A stretch of DNA of 13,978 bases from positions 1 to 13,978 of the forward strand of contig CAMLDR010000114.1 in NCBI GenBank assembly GCA_946478775.1, read 5' to 3'. The stretch comes from an uncultured Flavobacteriales bacterium (lineage in GTDB: Bacteria; Bacteroidota; Bacteroidia; Flavobacteriales; Crocinitomicaceae). Of the stretch, positions 7,454 through 13,978 are shown piece by piece. Numbering within the stretch: position 1 is the stretch's first letter; each line of letters starts with the position of its first letter. The notes beneath the pieces were generated by a model. It saw nothing but the letters and a program-made list of their open reading frames with translations. It made no database searches and had not been told where the DNA came from. The translations under genes and the position numbers were made by a program.

Positions 7454-7469
7454 ATCCGCCGTGGCGGAT
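7454..7469. repeat. Short inverted repeat in the prs-rplY gap
   Basis: ATCCGCC (7454-7460), a 2-nt centre, and GGCGGAT (7463-7469) are perfect arms. On the minus strand they lie 20-35 nt before the rplY ATG. There is no T-run directly after the hairpin, so it is not a standard terminator; mRNA processing or a stability element is possible. Confidence 0.55.
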
Positions 7470-7503
7470 TAGTTATCGGAAGCAGTACTTCCTCTTGTTT
7501 ACT

Positions 7504-8439
7504 TTATGAAATGATAAAATGCGTACTGATCGATTCGTTTTTAATCAGGCGATCAATTACATCTGCAAACAGATCGGCTACACTAATGACACGAATCTTG
7601 TCACTTTTTTCTTTTAACGGAATCGTATCTGTTACGATCAGTTCCGTTAATTTCGAATTATTAATACGTTCAAATGCAGGTCCTGATAACACAGCATGTG
7701 TACAGAATGCACGAACACTTTTTGCTCCTTTTTCGATGAATAATTCAGCAGCTTTTGTTAAAGTTCCCGCTGTATCACACATATCATCGATCAAAATCAC
7801 GTCTTTTCCTGCAACGTCCCCGATAACAGTCATTTCCGCAATTTCATTTGCTTTCTTACGGTGCTTGTGGCAAATTGCTAAACCGGTATCCAATTTCTTG
7901 GCGTAAGCATTGGCACGTTTTGCACCACCTGCATCCGGAGCAGCCATAATCAGGTTCCCGTTGTCTAAAGCTTTCATTTCGTTAAAGAACAAAGTAGAAG
8001 CAAATAAATGATCTACCGGAACTTCAAAGAAACCTTGAATTTGATCTGCATGTAAATCCATGGTCATCACGCGGTCAACGCCTGCTGCCATTAACATATT
8101 CGCAATCAATTTTGCCCCGATTGCAACCCGTGGTTTATCCTTACGGTCCTGGCGTGCAAACCCGAAATAAGGAATCACAGCAATGATTTTACGCGCCGAA
8201 GCACGTTTTGCCGCATCCACCATCAAAAGCATTTCAAATAAATTCTCTGTTGGAGGCATCGTAGACTGAACGATAAATACATCCTGACCGCGCACTGTTT
8301 CTTCAAACGATGGTTGAAATTCACCATCACTGAATTCAGTAACTTTTACATCACCCAAACTAGCACCAAACTTGGTAGCTATTTGTTCAGCAAGCGTTTT
8401 GGACGCTCTTCCCGCAAAAATTTTGACGCCGTAAGACAT
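7504..8439 (-). CDS. prs: Ribose-phosphate pyrophosphokinase (PRPP synthetase)
   Basis: Cytosolic enzyme transferring pyrophosphate from ATP to ribose-5-phosphate to make PRPP, the precursor for purines, pyrimidines, NAD, histidine and tryptophan. The 311-residue product is full length for class I enzymes. The N-terminal FSDGE (36-40) belongs to the conserved regulatory/ATP region. YFGFARQDRK (91-100) is the ATP-binding block, and MDLHADQIQGFF (127-138) carries the metal-binding His. KHR (192-194) is the catalytic flexible loop region. VILIDDMCDTAGTL (214-227) is the PRPP-binding signature. A -7 element, TATCTTTG (minus strand of 8462-8469), lies 22 nt before the ATG at 8439. rplY follows 69 nt downstream, likely in one transcript. 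The C-terminal tail ESISTHFIIS has the usual end for Bacteroidota orthologues. Confidence 0.97.
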   Translation of the reverse strand: MSYGVKIFAGRASKTLAEQIATKFGASLGDVKVTEFSDGEFQPSFEETVRGQDVFIVQSTMPPTENLFEMLLMVDAAKRASARKIIAVIPYFGFARQDRKDKPRVAIGAKLIANMLMAAGVDRVMTMDLHADQIQGFFEVPVDHLFASTLFFNEMKALDNGNLIMAAPDAGGAKRANAYAKKLDTGLAICHKHRKKANEIAEMTVIGDVAGKDVILIDDMCDTAGTLTKAAELFIEKGAKSVRAFCTHAVLSGPAFERINNSKLTELIVTDTIPLKEKSDKIRVISVADLFADVIDRLIKNESISTHFIIS

Positions 8440-8461
8440 GGTTTTTACCGTTTTAAGACGG

Positions 8462-8469
8462 CAAAGATA
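8462..8469 (-). promoter_or_regulatory. -7 promoter element for prs-rplY
   Basis: Reads TATCTTTG on the minus strand, an exact TAnnTTTG match 22 nt before the prs ATG. The leader contains a small CCGT/ACGG inverted repeat. No clear -33 TTG is seen. Confidence 0.65.
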
Positions 8470-8515
8470 GCACTATTATCCGAAATTCCAGCTTTTTTGC
8501 CTGGCCCATACCGAT

Positions 8516-9685
8516 TTAATCTTTGCTTTTTTTCTTTTTCGATAACCACCTCGGAAGAATAACGGACCCGATAAGTAAATAAGGGAAATAGGAAATCAAT
8601 CGCCACAAGACGGCCATCGTCCCCAAAAGAATAATGCTGGCACTGAATTCGGAAAGCAATTCACCGAATGCCCATTCTGCAACACCGCTTCCGCCGGGTG
8701 TGGGAGAAATCCGCAGGAACATCCATAATACAAATTGTTTGGCGAAAATCTGCATGTGCTGAAGTAATCCTAAACTTAGAAAAGCCTGCATGATAAAATT
8801 GATGACCAAAAAACGGGACGACCAGGAGAAAACAGTAGTTCCAAATGCCTTTAGCCAAAAGGAGAAAGGTTCTTTCTTCATCTCTATGGCTGTAATACTT
8901 ACATCGTTACCGGTTTTTTCAGCACCTTCCCGAAAGCGTTTGAGAAAAGGAAGTTTTGTGATAAAAGTAAGGATGTGAAAAACCAGTTTCGGGTAGAGTG
9001 CAATGCATGAAAAAAGTACCAGACAAAGAAGTGCAAAGACCGAAAATCCGGTCCAGAAAACAGCCATCATGGATTCATTTCCCGTGCTTGGGAATAATTT
9101 TCCTGCCGGAATGAAAAGGAATAGGAGCGGAATGATGATCACGTAGAATAAATTGTCCAGGAATGCCGTGATGATCACGATGGCTGTTGCTTTACCCAAA
9201 GCAATTTTTTCACGGTGTAAAATGAACATGGCCACCGCTGCTCCGCTCATGACTCCGGGAGCAAGCGCCGATGCAAATTCCCATAACATAATGACATGGA
9301 AAGACTGCCGCCAGCTTAATTGTTTTTTTGTCAGAATGCGGATTCTCAGAATATAACCCAAATCCCTTCCGACCATTCCCACCAATGCCAGGAAGATCCA
9401 AAAGAAGGTGTTACTGTTCCAGGAAACATCCGAAAGTACCTGGTAAGCAGATTTTTTCTGATAGTTTCCTGCCGGATTTGCAATGAATTCATCACTGTCT
9501 GAATAGTCAATGCGTTTATTTTGGTTGGCGTCTTTCCAAATGTATGAACCCGTTCCTTTATCTACTTCGTGAAATTCAGAGCGTGTAAAACTGTAAATGA
9601 GTATTCCGCCTGAAATTGAAATTCCAATCAGTAAAGCGAGATAGATTTTCCACTTACTAAAGGCTTTTTCAATGGAATCACTCAT
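8516..9685 (-). CDS. Flippase-like / lysylphosphatidylglycerol synthase TM-domain membrane protein
   Basis: A 389-residue polytopic inner-membrane protein of the LPG_synthase_TM (UPF0104, YbhN/AglD) family. Hydrophobic segments lie at about 13-32, 95-113, 129-155, 165-193, 207-231, 278-305, 312-326 and 350-377. The family hallmark RISPTPGGSGVAEWAF (325-340) is intact. The C-terminal synthetase domain of MprF is absent, so aminoacyl transfer to lipid is not expected; lipid translocation or glycolipid handling is the family-based guess. Residues 52-63 in the loop after the first helix (DANQNKRIDYSD) match an EF-hand-type calcium loop with ligands at positions 1, 3, 5, 9 and 12, which is unusual for the family. 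It is the last gene of an operon, its ATG overlapping the lipoprotein stop by 8 nt, which suggests translational coupling. Confidence 0.88.
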   Translation of the reverse strand: MSDSIEKAFSKWKIYLALLIGISISGGILIYSFTRSEFHEVDKGTGSYIWKDANQNKRIDYSDSDEFIANPAGNYQKKSAYQVLSDVSWNSNTFFWIFLALVGMVGRDLGYILRIRILTKKQLSWRQSFHVIMLWEFASALAPGVMSGAAVAMFILHREKIALGKATAIVIITAFLDNLFYVIIIPLLFLFIPAGKLFPSTGNESMMAVFWTGFSVFALLCLVLFSCIALYPKLVFHILTFITKLPFLKRFREGAEKTGNDVSITAIEMKKEPFSFWLKAFGTTVFSWSSRFLVINFIMQAFLSLGLLQHMQIFAKQFVLWMFLRISPTPGGSGVAEWAFGELLSEFSASIILLGTMAVLWRLISYFPYLLIGSVILPRWLSKKKKSKD

Positions 9686-11213
9686 TTGGTTTCATTTCAA
9701 GTGTTTCTTCGATATCCCAGTTTGGACGGAGTTTGGATTTAATGTCAAAACGAACAACTTCTTCCGGCTGCGATTTTAACTCCCAGATTCCCGGGTCCCA
9801 CTTTCCGTTTCCGTTTACATCCCGGATACAGCGGATCTGGTAAACCGCCGGAATTAAATTAACCCACTCAATAACAGAGTCTGAATCCTCCTTGATGAAA
9901 GTACGAATCGGATTTGTTCCGTCCATTAATTGGATGATCCAGCGCCCTTTCAGACTGCCAATATTGACTTTCAGATTGGAAAAGTCAGAGGTTCGATAGG
10001 TTTTGAGTTCTATTTTGATGGAGTCATTTTGATTCGTTTTGCCTTTTAACGCACCCATTTTGAAATTGACGATCAGATCAAAAGCAATTGCCGATTTTGG
10101 AATGATCCGCACCTGATTTCCGGAAAAGAGGTAGTCGTAATTCACTTTCAGCTTGGTCTTATCTTCAAGGATTACCAGGGAAGTGTCCATTTGATCAATC
10201 CATTCGTTCGTTTCAAATACCAGGGTGTCGCCAAGTGTCCAGGCACTTTTGTATACCTTGTTTGCGATGGAAAAATTCTTGCTGCGGTCCTTCAGGGCAA
10301 TGATTTTGGTAATGGTATCCGGTCCTGAAATAAACGTGTATACATCATTTGAAGCGCTCGGAAGTACTACCAATGCAGAATCCGCAGAAAAACGCTTAAT
10401 AATCTCGATGGGTTGAGAATTAATGGTCAGGTTCGTGTCACTGATTGGTTTTCCATAGGCAAAGAAAGTTCCGGGATTCAGGATTTTTACCTGCAGCTGT
10501 TTGAGCGGACTTTTTGGCTTGGATGCAAGGATGTGTGAAAAAGTGCTATCGGCACTTGCAACCAATTTACTGGAATAAGCAATATCTTCTCCAATGGAAG
10601 GCAGGCGGTCTTTATTGGAGTCAAGGAAAGCGAATAATTGATATTGGCCGGGCTTCAAATAAGAAAACTCGAATTCTCCTTTGGCATTGCTTTTACAGAT
10701 ATAATTGGGCGCTTCTTTGTAAGGGTCTTTCACGGAATCATATAAGCCGATGGTAAATGCTGCGGAGGGCTTGTTGGAGAAACCATCTGTTACCAACCCG
10801 TTGATACGCAATGAGTCAATGATGTCTCCGGTAGAAAACACAAACTGGTGAATGGTATCATTTTTCTCGTTTAAGTCTTTGATCGTCCCGTTGAGTTGAA
10901 TAATGTACGTTGTATTGGGCTGAAGTGTACCATCCCATTTAATGCTGAGGTCCCGTTTAGTTGATGTAATATCCAGTTTTCCGGCATTGGGATTCATCAC
11001 CGCAGTATTTGCAGGATCATTCAGTGTGAAAAATTCATTGAATTTAACCTGAAGTTCGTTTTGGTTCACGTGTAAAGCACCCTGCTCCGGATTTTGGGTT
11101 CCGTCTACAGGAATTGCTGCACGATCATCAGAAGGGCCGCCCGTTAAAGGAACGATTTCGGCACACCCGGCTAAAAAAAGTAAAAGTACTAGAAACAGTG
11201 AGTGCCTACCCAT
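9678..11213 (-). CDS. Ig-like domain outer-membrane lipoprotein
   Basis: A 511-residue lipoprotein with a short signal peptide and lipobox FLAGC (acylated Cys 17), probably anchored in the outer membrane. After the Cys, the IVPLTGGPSDD segment matches the start typical of a Bacteroidota family with an SbsA/Big_5 Ig-like domain at about 33-129 (FNEFFTLND; LQPNTTYIIQL; FVFSTGD). A carboxypeptidase-regulatory-like beta-sandwich follows at about 137-220 (GEFEFSYLKPGQYQLFAFLD), then less clear beta domains. The C-terminal conserved block contains DVNGNGKWDPG (465-475), calcium-loop-like, and RPNWDIEETL. Function is unknown. I start at ATG 11213, since the frame extension to 11219 uses TTG and adds nothing to the signal peptide. 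It overlaps the end of msrC by 25 nt and the membrane-protein start by 8 nt, so all three genes are one operon. Confidence 0.88.
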   Translation of the reverse strand: MGRHSLFLVLLLFLAGCAEIVPLTGGPSDDRAAIPVDGTQNPEQGALHVNQNELQVKFNEFFTLNDPANTAVMNPNAGKLDITSTKRDLSIKWDGTLQPNTTYIIQLNGTIKDLNEKNDTIHQFVFSTGDIIDSLRINGLVTDGFSNKPSAAFTIGLYDSVKDPYKEAPNYICKSNAKGEFEFSYLKPGQYQLFAFLDSNKDRLPSIGEDIAYSSKLVASADSTFSHILASKPKSPLKQLQVKILNPGTFFAYGKPISDTNLTINSQPIEIIKRFSADSALVVLPSASNDVYTFISGPDTITKIIALKDRSKNFSIANKVYKSAWTLGDTLVFETNEWIDQMDTSLVILEDKTKLKVNYDYLFSGNQVRIIPKSAIAFDLIVNFKMGALKGKTNQNDSIKIELKTYRTSDFSNLKVNIGSLKGRWIIQLMDGTNPIRTFIKEDSDSVIEWVNLIPAVYQIRCIRDVNGNGKWDPGIWELKSQPEEVVRFDIKSKLRPNWDIEETLEMKPNE

Positions 11214-11671
11214 TCGCAAAGTTCATTTAAATAACGTGCATCAGTCTCATCAAAATCATTCAATGCATTGCTGTCAACATCCAGGACAGCAATAACCTGA
11301 CCGTTTTTCCGGATCGGGACCACGATTTCGCTTTTGCTTTCGCCGGAACAGGCAATGTGTCCGGGAAAGGCTTCTACATCGGGAACCACCAGTGTTTCAT
11401 TTTGTTTCCAGGAAGATCCGCAAACACCTTTTCCGTAAGCGATCCGTGTGCATGCAATGGGTCCCTGGAACGGTCCAAGTACTAATTCCTCTGATTCGAC
11501 CAGGTAAAAACCCACCCAGAAAAAATCGAAGGTCATTTTCAGAGCAGAAGCAACATTGGCTAAATTGGCAACGAGGTTTGGTTCACCCGTACATAAAGCT
11601 TTCACTTGGGGAAGTAAAACCGTATATTTTTCCTCTTTGGAAGTCTGAGCTATGAATAATTCTTCTGCCAT
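11189..11671 (-). CDS. msrC: Free methionine-(R)-sulfoxide reductase (GAF domain)
   Basis: A 160-residue cytosolic GAF-fold enzyme that reduces free L-methionine-(R)-sulfoxide, repairing oxidised methionine with thioredoxin-type reductant. The three family cysteines are all present: C74 (GPIACTRI), C84 (GKGVCGSSW) and C108 (GHIACSGES). Their spacing of 10 and 24 residues equals that of the E. coli enzyme (C84, C94, C118). Substrate-pocket residues around FWVGFYLVE (51-59) and the SEIVVPI strand followed by VLDVDS (129-134) are also typical. It is the first gene of the operon with the lipoprotein and membrane protein. The ATG at 11671 is only 5 nt from a TACTTTTG promoter element, which implies a leaderless message. 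A 19-bp inverted repeat in the promoter suggests repression, perhaps redox-linked. Confidence 0.94.
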   Translation of the reverse strand: MAEELFIAQTSKEEKYTVLLPQVKALCTGEPNLVANLANVASALKMTFDFFWVGFYLVESEELVLGPFQGPIACTRIAYGKGVCGSSWKQNETLVVPDVEAFPGHIACSGESKSEIVVPIRKNGQVIAVLDVDSNALNDFDETDARYLNELCEWVGTHCF

Positions 11672-11676
11672 ATGTA

Positions 11677-11708
11677 CAAAAGTAAGGAATACTATTCCTT
11701 ATGTTCAA
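11677..11708 (-). promoter_or_regulatory. msrC operon promoter (TTG - 21 nt - TACTTTTG)
   Basis: On the minus strand, TTG (complement of 11706-11708) and TACTTTTG (complement of 11677-11684) are separated by 21 nt, the same spacing as the gpsA promoter. The -7 element ends 5 nt before the msrC ATG, so transcription should begin at or next to the start codon. Confidence 0.7.
11683..11701. promoter_or_regulatory. Candidate operator: 19-bp inverted repeat in the msrC promoter spacer
   Basis: TAAGGAATA, a central C, and TATTCCTTA are perfect 9-nt arms. The repeat fills nearly all of the -33/-7 spacer and overlaps the first two bases of the -7 box, a classic position for a dimeric repressor. It has no T-run typical of a terminator. 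The protein that binds it is not identifiable. Confidence 0.55.
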
Positions 11709-11796
11709 AAAATGATTTTATTCCCGAAAAAAAATGGAAAAAAGCTTTTTGGTAAATGATATTTTTACATAACTTAAATGGAAAACGAAAATTAGT

Positions 11797-12516
11797 ATGC
11801 TTGATTTGAGCCAATTGGACAAAATCCTTTTTTTAGACATTGAAACAGTTCCCGAAGTTTACAACTATGCCGATTTGGACATAGAAACCACTAAACTATT
11901 TGATGCAAAGAATGCACGTTACCTTACCGAGGACAAAACAAAATCAGACGTTTATAATGAGAAAGCGGGTATCTATGCCGAGTTCGGTAAAATAGTCTGT
12001 ATTTCCGTTGGATTTGTGCACCAATCCGTTACCGGGAAATCTATCCGCATGACATCCTTTGCACACGAAGACGAAGAAACGTTGTTAAAGCAGTTCGTGC
12101 GCTTATTGGAAAACAATTACAATACTCCGAAACATGTTTTGTGCGGTCACAATTCGAAAGAGTTTGATATTCCGTTTATCTGCAGGAGATTATTAATTCA
12201 TGGAATTGGTTTACCCAATGTGCTGAACCTCGCTGGAAAAAAGCCCTGGGAAATTCAACATTTGGACACCATGGAGCTGTGGAAGTTCGGCGATTACAAA
12301 GCTTACACCAGTTTGGCATTGCTTTGTCATATTTTTAAAATTCCAACCCCGAAAGATGATATTTCCGGCGCCGATGTAGCAAGGGTTTATTATGAGGAAA
12401 ATGATTTAAACCGGATCCGGATTTATTGCGAAAAGGATGTTGTTGCATTAATTCAGTTATTTTTGAGAATGAATGGAGAACCTTTGGTAGACGAAGGCGA
12501 GATTTATATTAAGTAA
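11797..12516 (+). CDS. Predicted 3'-5' exonuclease, PolB-like (DNA_pol_B_exo2 family)
   Basis: A 239-residue DEDDy-type exonuclease related to the proofreading domain of family B DNA polymerases, but with no polymerase domain. ExoI is ILFLDIETVP (D14, E16), ExoII is GHNSKEFDIPFI (D124) and ExoIII is YCEKDVVALI (Y210, D214, spaced Y-x3-D). All four acidic ligands for two metal ions and the catalytic Tyr are therefore present. Such stand-alone proteins are widespread in Bacteroidota; a role in DNA or RNA trimming or repair is inferred from fold only. It diverges from msrC across a 125-bp AT-rich region. A loose promoter (TTG 11749-11751, TAACTTAA 11770-11777) may drive it. A small GGAAGC/GCTTCC hairpin follows the stop, with no T-run. 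Confidence 0.92.
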   Translation: MLDLSQLDKILFLDIETVPEVYNYADLDIETTKLFDAKNARYLTEDKTKSDVYNEKAGIYAEFGKIVCISVGFVHQSVTGKSIRMTSFAHEDEETLLKQFVRLLENNYNTPKHVLCGHNSKEFDIPFICRRLLIHGIGLPNVLNLAGKKPWEIQHLDTMELWKFGDYKAYTSLALLCHIFKIPTPKDDISGADVARVYYEENDLNRIRIYCEKDVVALIQLFLRMNGEPLVDEGEIYIK

Positions 12517-12624
12517 GAGGAAGCATTGCTTCCGAAAAAAATATCCGCGGTAACGGATAATGAGAAACGAATCCACATGAGCGGATAAAGAATAAATTTA
12601 AACTACAACAAACAACTACAATTT
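12517..12624 (+). other. Short intergenic region with two small inverted repeats
   Basis: Contains GGAAGC-ATT-GCTTCC (12519-12533) and TATCCG-N6-CGGATA (12542-12559), with a further GCGGATA at 12581-12587. No TAnnTTTG element is seen before the next gene, whose leader is A-rich (AACTACAACAAACAACTACA). Confidence 0.4.
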
Positions 12625-13095
12625 ATGATGCTAAAACAAAAAGCGATCCTTTTTGGGATCTTCCTAATGAGCCTAAATCACCTGAATGCCCAGGAAGTGA
12701 TTAAATTCGGTGATAAATCAATCACTATTCATGGTCCCAAATGTTTCTTAATGGATATCAACGGATCGATCCTGGAGTACCATCAAAAAATAGTAGGTGA
12801 CGACTTGTATGCTACTGTTTTAACCAAGCGGGCAGATGGTACTGTTCGTGAATTGACCGTTCGTAAAATTTCCGTAAAAGTGATCACCGACAATGTTTTT
12901 AAGATTGAGCACTTTGATAAATACGGTGAAATGTATTCCTGTAATATCTTAACGGATTTAGACAAAGTGAATGCCAGCGTCTACGAAAAATCAGGATCGA
13001 AAATTTACCAGGAAACAAACTTTACGGTTTACTTTGCTGATAAAAAACAGCTGACCGATTTTATTGACGAAATCAAAAAGAAACGCGGCTTTTAA
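12625..13095 (+). CDS. Small secreted/periplasmic protein of unknown function
   Basis: A 156-residue protein I do not recognise. A Sec signal peptide is clear: KQK, a hydrophobic core AILFGIFLMSLNHL, then LNAQ with likely cleavage near residues 22-23. The mature part, about 134 residues, looks mostly beta-stranded in its first two thirds (DKSITIHG, ELTVRKISVKVITDNVFKIEHF) and ends in an amphipathic Lys-rich helix (QLTDFIDEIKKKRGF). It has two cysteines (C40, C106) that could pair in the periplasm. There is no lipobox and no sorting tail, so periplasm is the most likely place. Two ATG codons stand side by side at 12625 and 12628; either may be used. It is followed within 15 nt by a strong terminator, so it is probably a single-gene transcript. 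Confidence 0.8.
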   Translation: MMLKQKAILFGIFLMSLNHLNAQEVIKFGDKSITIHGPKCFLMDINGSILEYHQKIVGDDLYATVLTKRADGTVRELTVRKISVKVITDNVFKIEHFDKYGEMYSCNILTDLDKVNASVYEKSGSKIYQETNFTVYFADKKQLTDFIDEIKKKRGF

Positions 13096-13109
13096 ACAAC
13101 CATAAAAAG

Positions 13110-13151
13110 AAAAACCCCGAAGCAGATGTCGCCATCGCCTCGGGGTTTTTT
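13110..13151. terminator. Bidirectional terminator between the small secreted protein and the T9SS protein
   Basis: AAAAACCCCGA (13110-13120) pairs with TCGGGGTTTTT (13140-13150). An inner part (GC, then GATG with CATC) extends the stem past small mismatches. TTTTTT follows on the plus strand and a matching T-run exists on the minus strand, so it can end both converging genes. Confidence 0.85.
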
Positions 13152-13171
13152 ATTTGGTTTCAGTTTACTAA

Positions 13172-13978
13172 TTACTTTTTCATGAAAGTCAATGTTTTTT
13201 GACTTGTTCCGTCAACCATCCGGATCAGGTAAGTTCCTGCAGAAAGGGTTTCAGTTGCAATAGATACCAGGTTATTTCCTTCGTTTGCATGGATTACATG
13301 TTGTTGAAGACTTTTCCCTGTTAAATCAGTGACATAGAACGTGATCTCATTTGCAGTTTGTGAACTGAATGAAACCTGAACTTCATTGTCAGCCGGATTC
13401 GGGAACAAATTGATGTTTGCAACCGTTCCAAGATCTTCTAAACCTGCAGTAACAGGTGTTTCAGATGGTGCTCCCGAATAGATATTGATATCATCCACAT
13501 AGATGTTGTTACCACCACCGGATGTCATTTGCAATTTACAACGGAAGTTATCGTTCCAGTAAGACGTTGTGATATTAGTCACGTGAACAGTCACCCAGTC
13601 AGCAGCAGTTGGTGTCCATACACTTGTTGCTGTATTAGTACCCGACATCGTAGATGCAGTCAATGTTCTGCGAATATCCCATATATCACCGCAATCATCA
13701 GATGCGAATACTTTTAGCACATCTGTATTAGTAGAAATACGCTTTCTGTAGGCATATCGGAATGACATGGTAACTCCTGTTCCGGATGTAATGCTTGACA
13801 AATCGATCGGTCCTGACATTAATTCGTCTACCTGACCGGACGTTTCACCAAAGTTGGTGATTTTTACTGAGTTTGTACCTGTTTTGGCAGCCGTATTGGT
13901 TATTGCCCATGCTTGTCCACCCGCGTTGGATACAAACCATTTCGGACTGGATAAAGTCATCGTGCCTTCAAAGCTTTC
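13172..13978 (-). CDS. C-terminal part of a T9SS-exported protein (partial)
   Basis: The reading frame is open to the window edge; six residues (ESFEGT) precede the first visible Met at 13960, so that Met is internal and the true start lies beyond 13978. About 268 residues are seen. The first part is a MAM/choice-of-anchor-J-like beta-jelly roll (PKWFVSNAGGQAW; LMSGPIDLSS; SFRYAYRKR; VLKVFASDDCGDIWDIRRTL; GGGNNIYVDDINIYSG), a module that in Bacteroidota often follows M43 metalloprotease or other catalytic domains. The end is a type A T9SS sorting domain: NINLFPNPADNEV, then LSAGTYLIRMVDG and final KTLTFMKK. The protein is thus expected on the cell surface or secreted. The catalytic part, if any, is outside the window. 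It converges on the small secreted protein across the terminator. Confidence 0.9.
   Translation of the reverse strand, partial: ESFEGTMTLSSPKWFVSNAGGQAWAITNTAAKTGTNSVKITNFGETSGQVDELMSGPIDLSSITSGTGVTMSFRYAYRKRISTNTDVLKVFASDDCGDIWDIRRTLTASTMSGTNTATSVWTPTAADWVTVHVTNITTSYWNDNFRCKLQMTSGGGNNIYVDDINIYSGAPSETPVTAGLEDLGTVANINLFPNPADNEVQVSFSSQTANEITFYVTDLTGKSLQQHVIHANEGNNLVSIATETLSAGTYLIRMVDGTSQKTLTFMKK

Noticed and set aside
7433..7906. 157-residue plus-strand reading frame opposite prs
   Set aside because: It is a shadow of the conserved prs coding strand; its low-complexity Ser/Thr-rich translation has no family features.
8516..9685. Possible MprF (lysylphosphatidylglycerol synthase)
   Set aside because: Only the transmembrane domain is present; the C-terminal transferase domain required for lysylation is missing.
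11214..11219. TTG start two codons upstream of the lipoprotein ATG
   Set aside because: Non-ATG start with no gain; ATG 11213 gives a complete lipoprotein signal peptide.
12519..12533. GGAAGC-ATT-GCTTCC hairpin as a terminator for the exonuclease gene
   Set aside because: It is followed by A residues, not T, on the plus strand, so it is not a canonical intrinsic terminator there.
1..13978. CRISPR array, defence island, prophage or transposon
   Set aside because: No spaced direct repeats, transposase, integrase or toxin-antitoxin-like genes were seen; composition and gene types look like core chromosome.

Overview
The window reads as ordinary chromosome of a Bacteroidota bacterium, most likely order Flavobacteriales; a Crocinitomicaceae/Fluviicola-like source is a guess. 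Two proteins end in type IX secretion (T9SS) sorting domains. Several genes sit behind the Bacteroidota -7 promoter element TAnnTTTG, and Shine-Dalgarno sequences are scarce. The prs-rplY pair and the families present (DUF983, PolB-like 3'-5' exonuclease, Ig-like lipoprotein ending in a DxNGNGxWD motif) also fit that phylum. I see no tRNA, rRNA, CRISPR array, transposase or phage gene.

Left part (1-3068): a RidA-like deaminase gene and gpsA diverge from facing promoters. gpsA converges on an AraC-family regulator, with a perfect 32-bp palindrome at the junction that also contains the regulator's stop codon. The regulator diverges from a small DUF983 membrane protein.

Middle (3069-6840): one 1166-residue secreted N-acetylmuramoyl-L-alanine amidase with many accessory domains and a T9SS tail. 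Behind it is a 280-bp gap that holds a likely small RNA (promoter element, hairpin, intrinsic terminator) and a bidirectional terminator.

Right-middle (6850-11708): two minus-strand units. prs-rplY makes PRPP synthetase and ribosomal protein L25. msrC, an Ig-like lipoprotein and a flippase-like membrane protein form a tight operon with 25-nt and 8-nt overlaps. The msrC promoter has a 19-bp inverted repeat filling its spacer, a good operator candidate, and its -7 box is only 5 nt from the ATG, implying a leaderless mRNA.

Right end (11797-13978): a PolB-like DEDDy exonuclease, a small secreted protein of unknown function, a bidirectional terminator, and the C-terminal end of a second T9SS-exported protein that runs off the window.

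I found no convincing new multi-gene system. The best leads are the putative small RNA, the msrC operator and leaderless start, the palindromic repeat, and the amidase architecture with its catalytically degenerate transglycosylase-like N-terminus.
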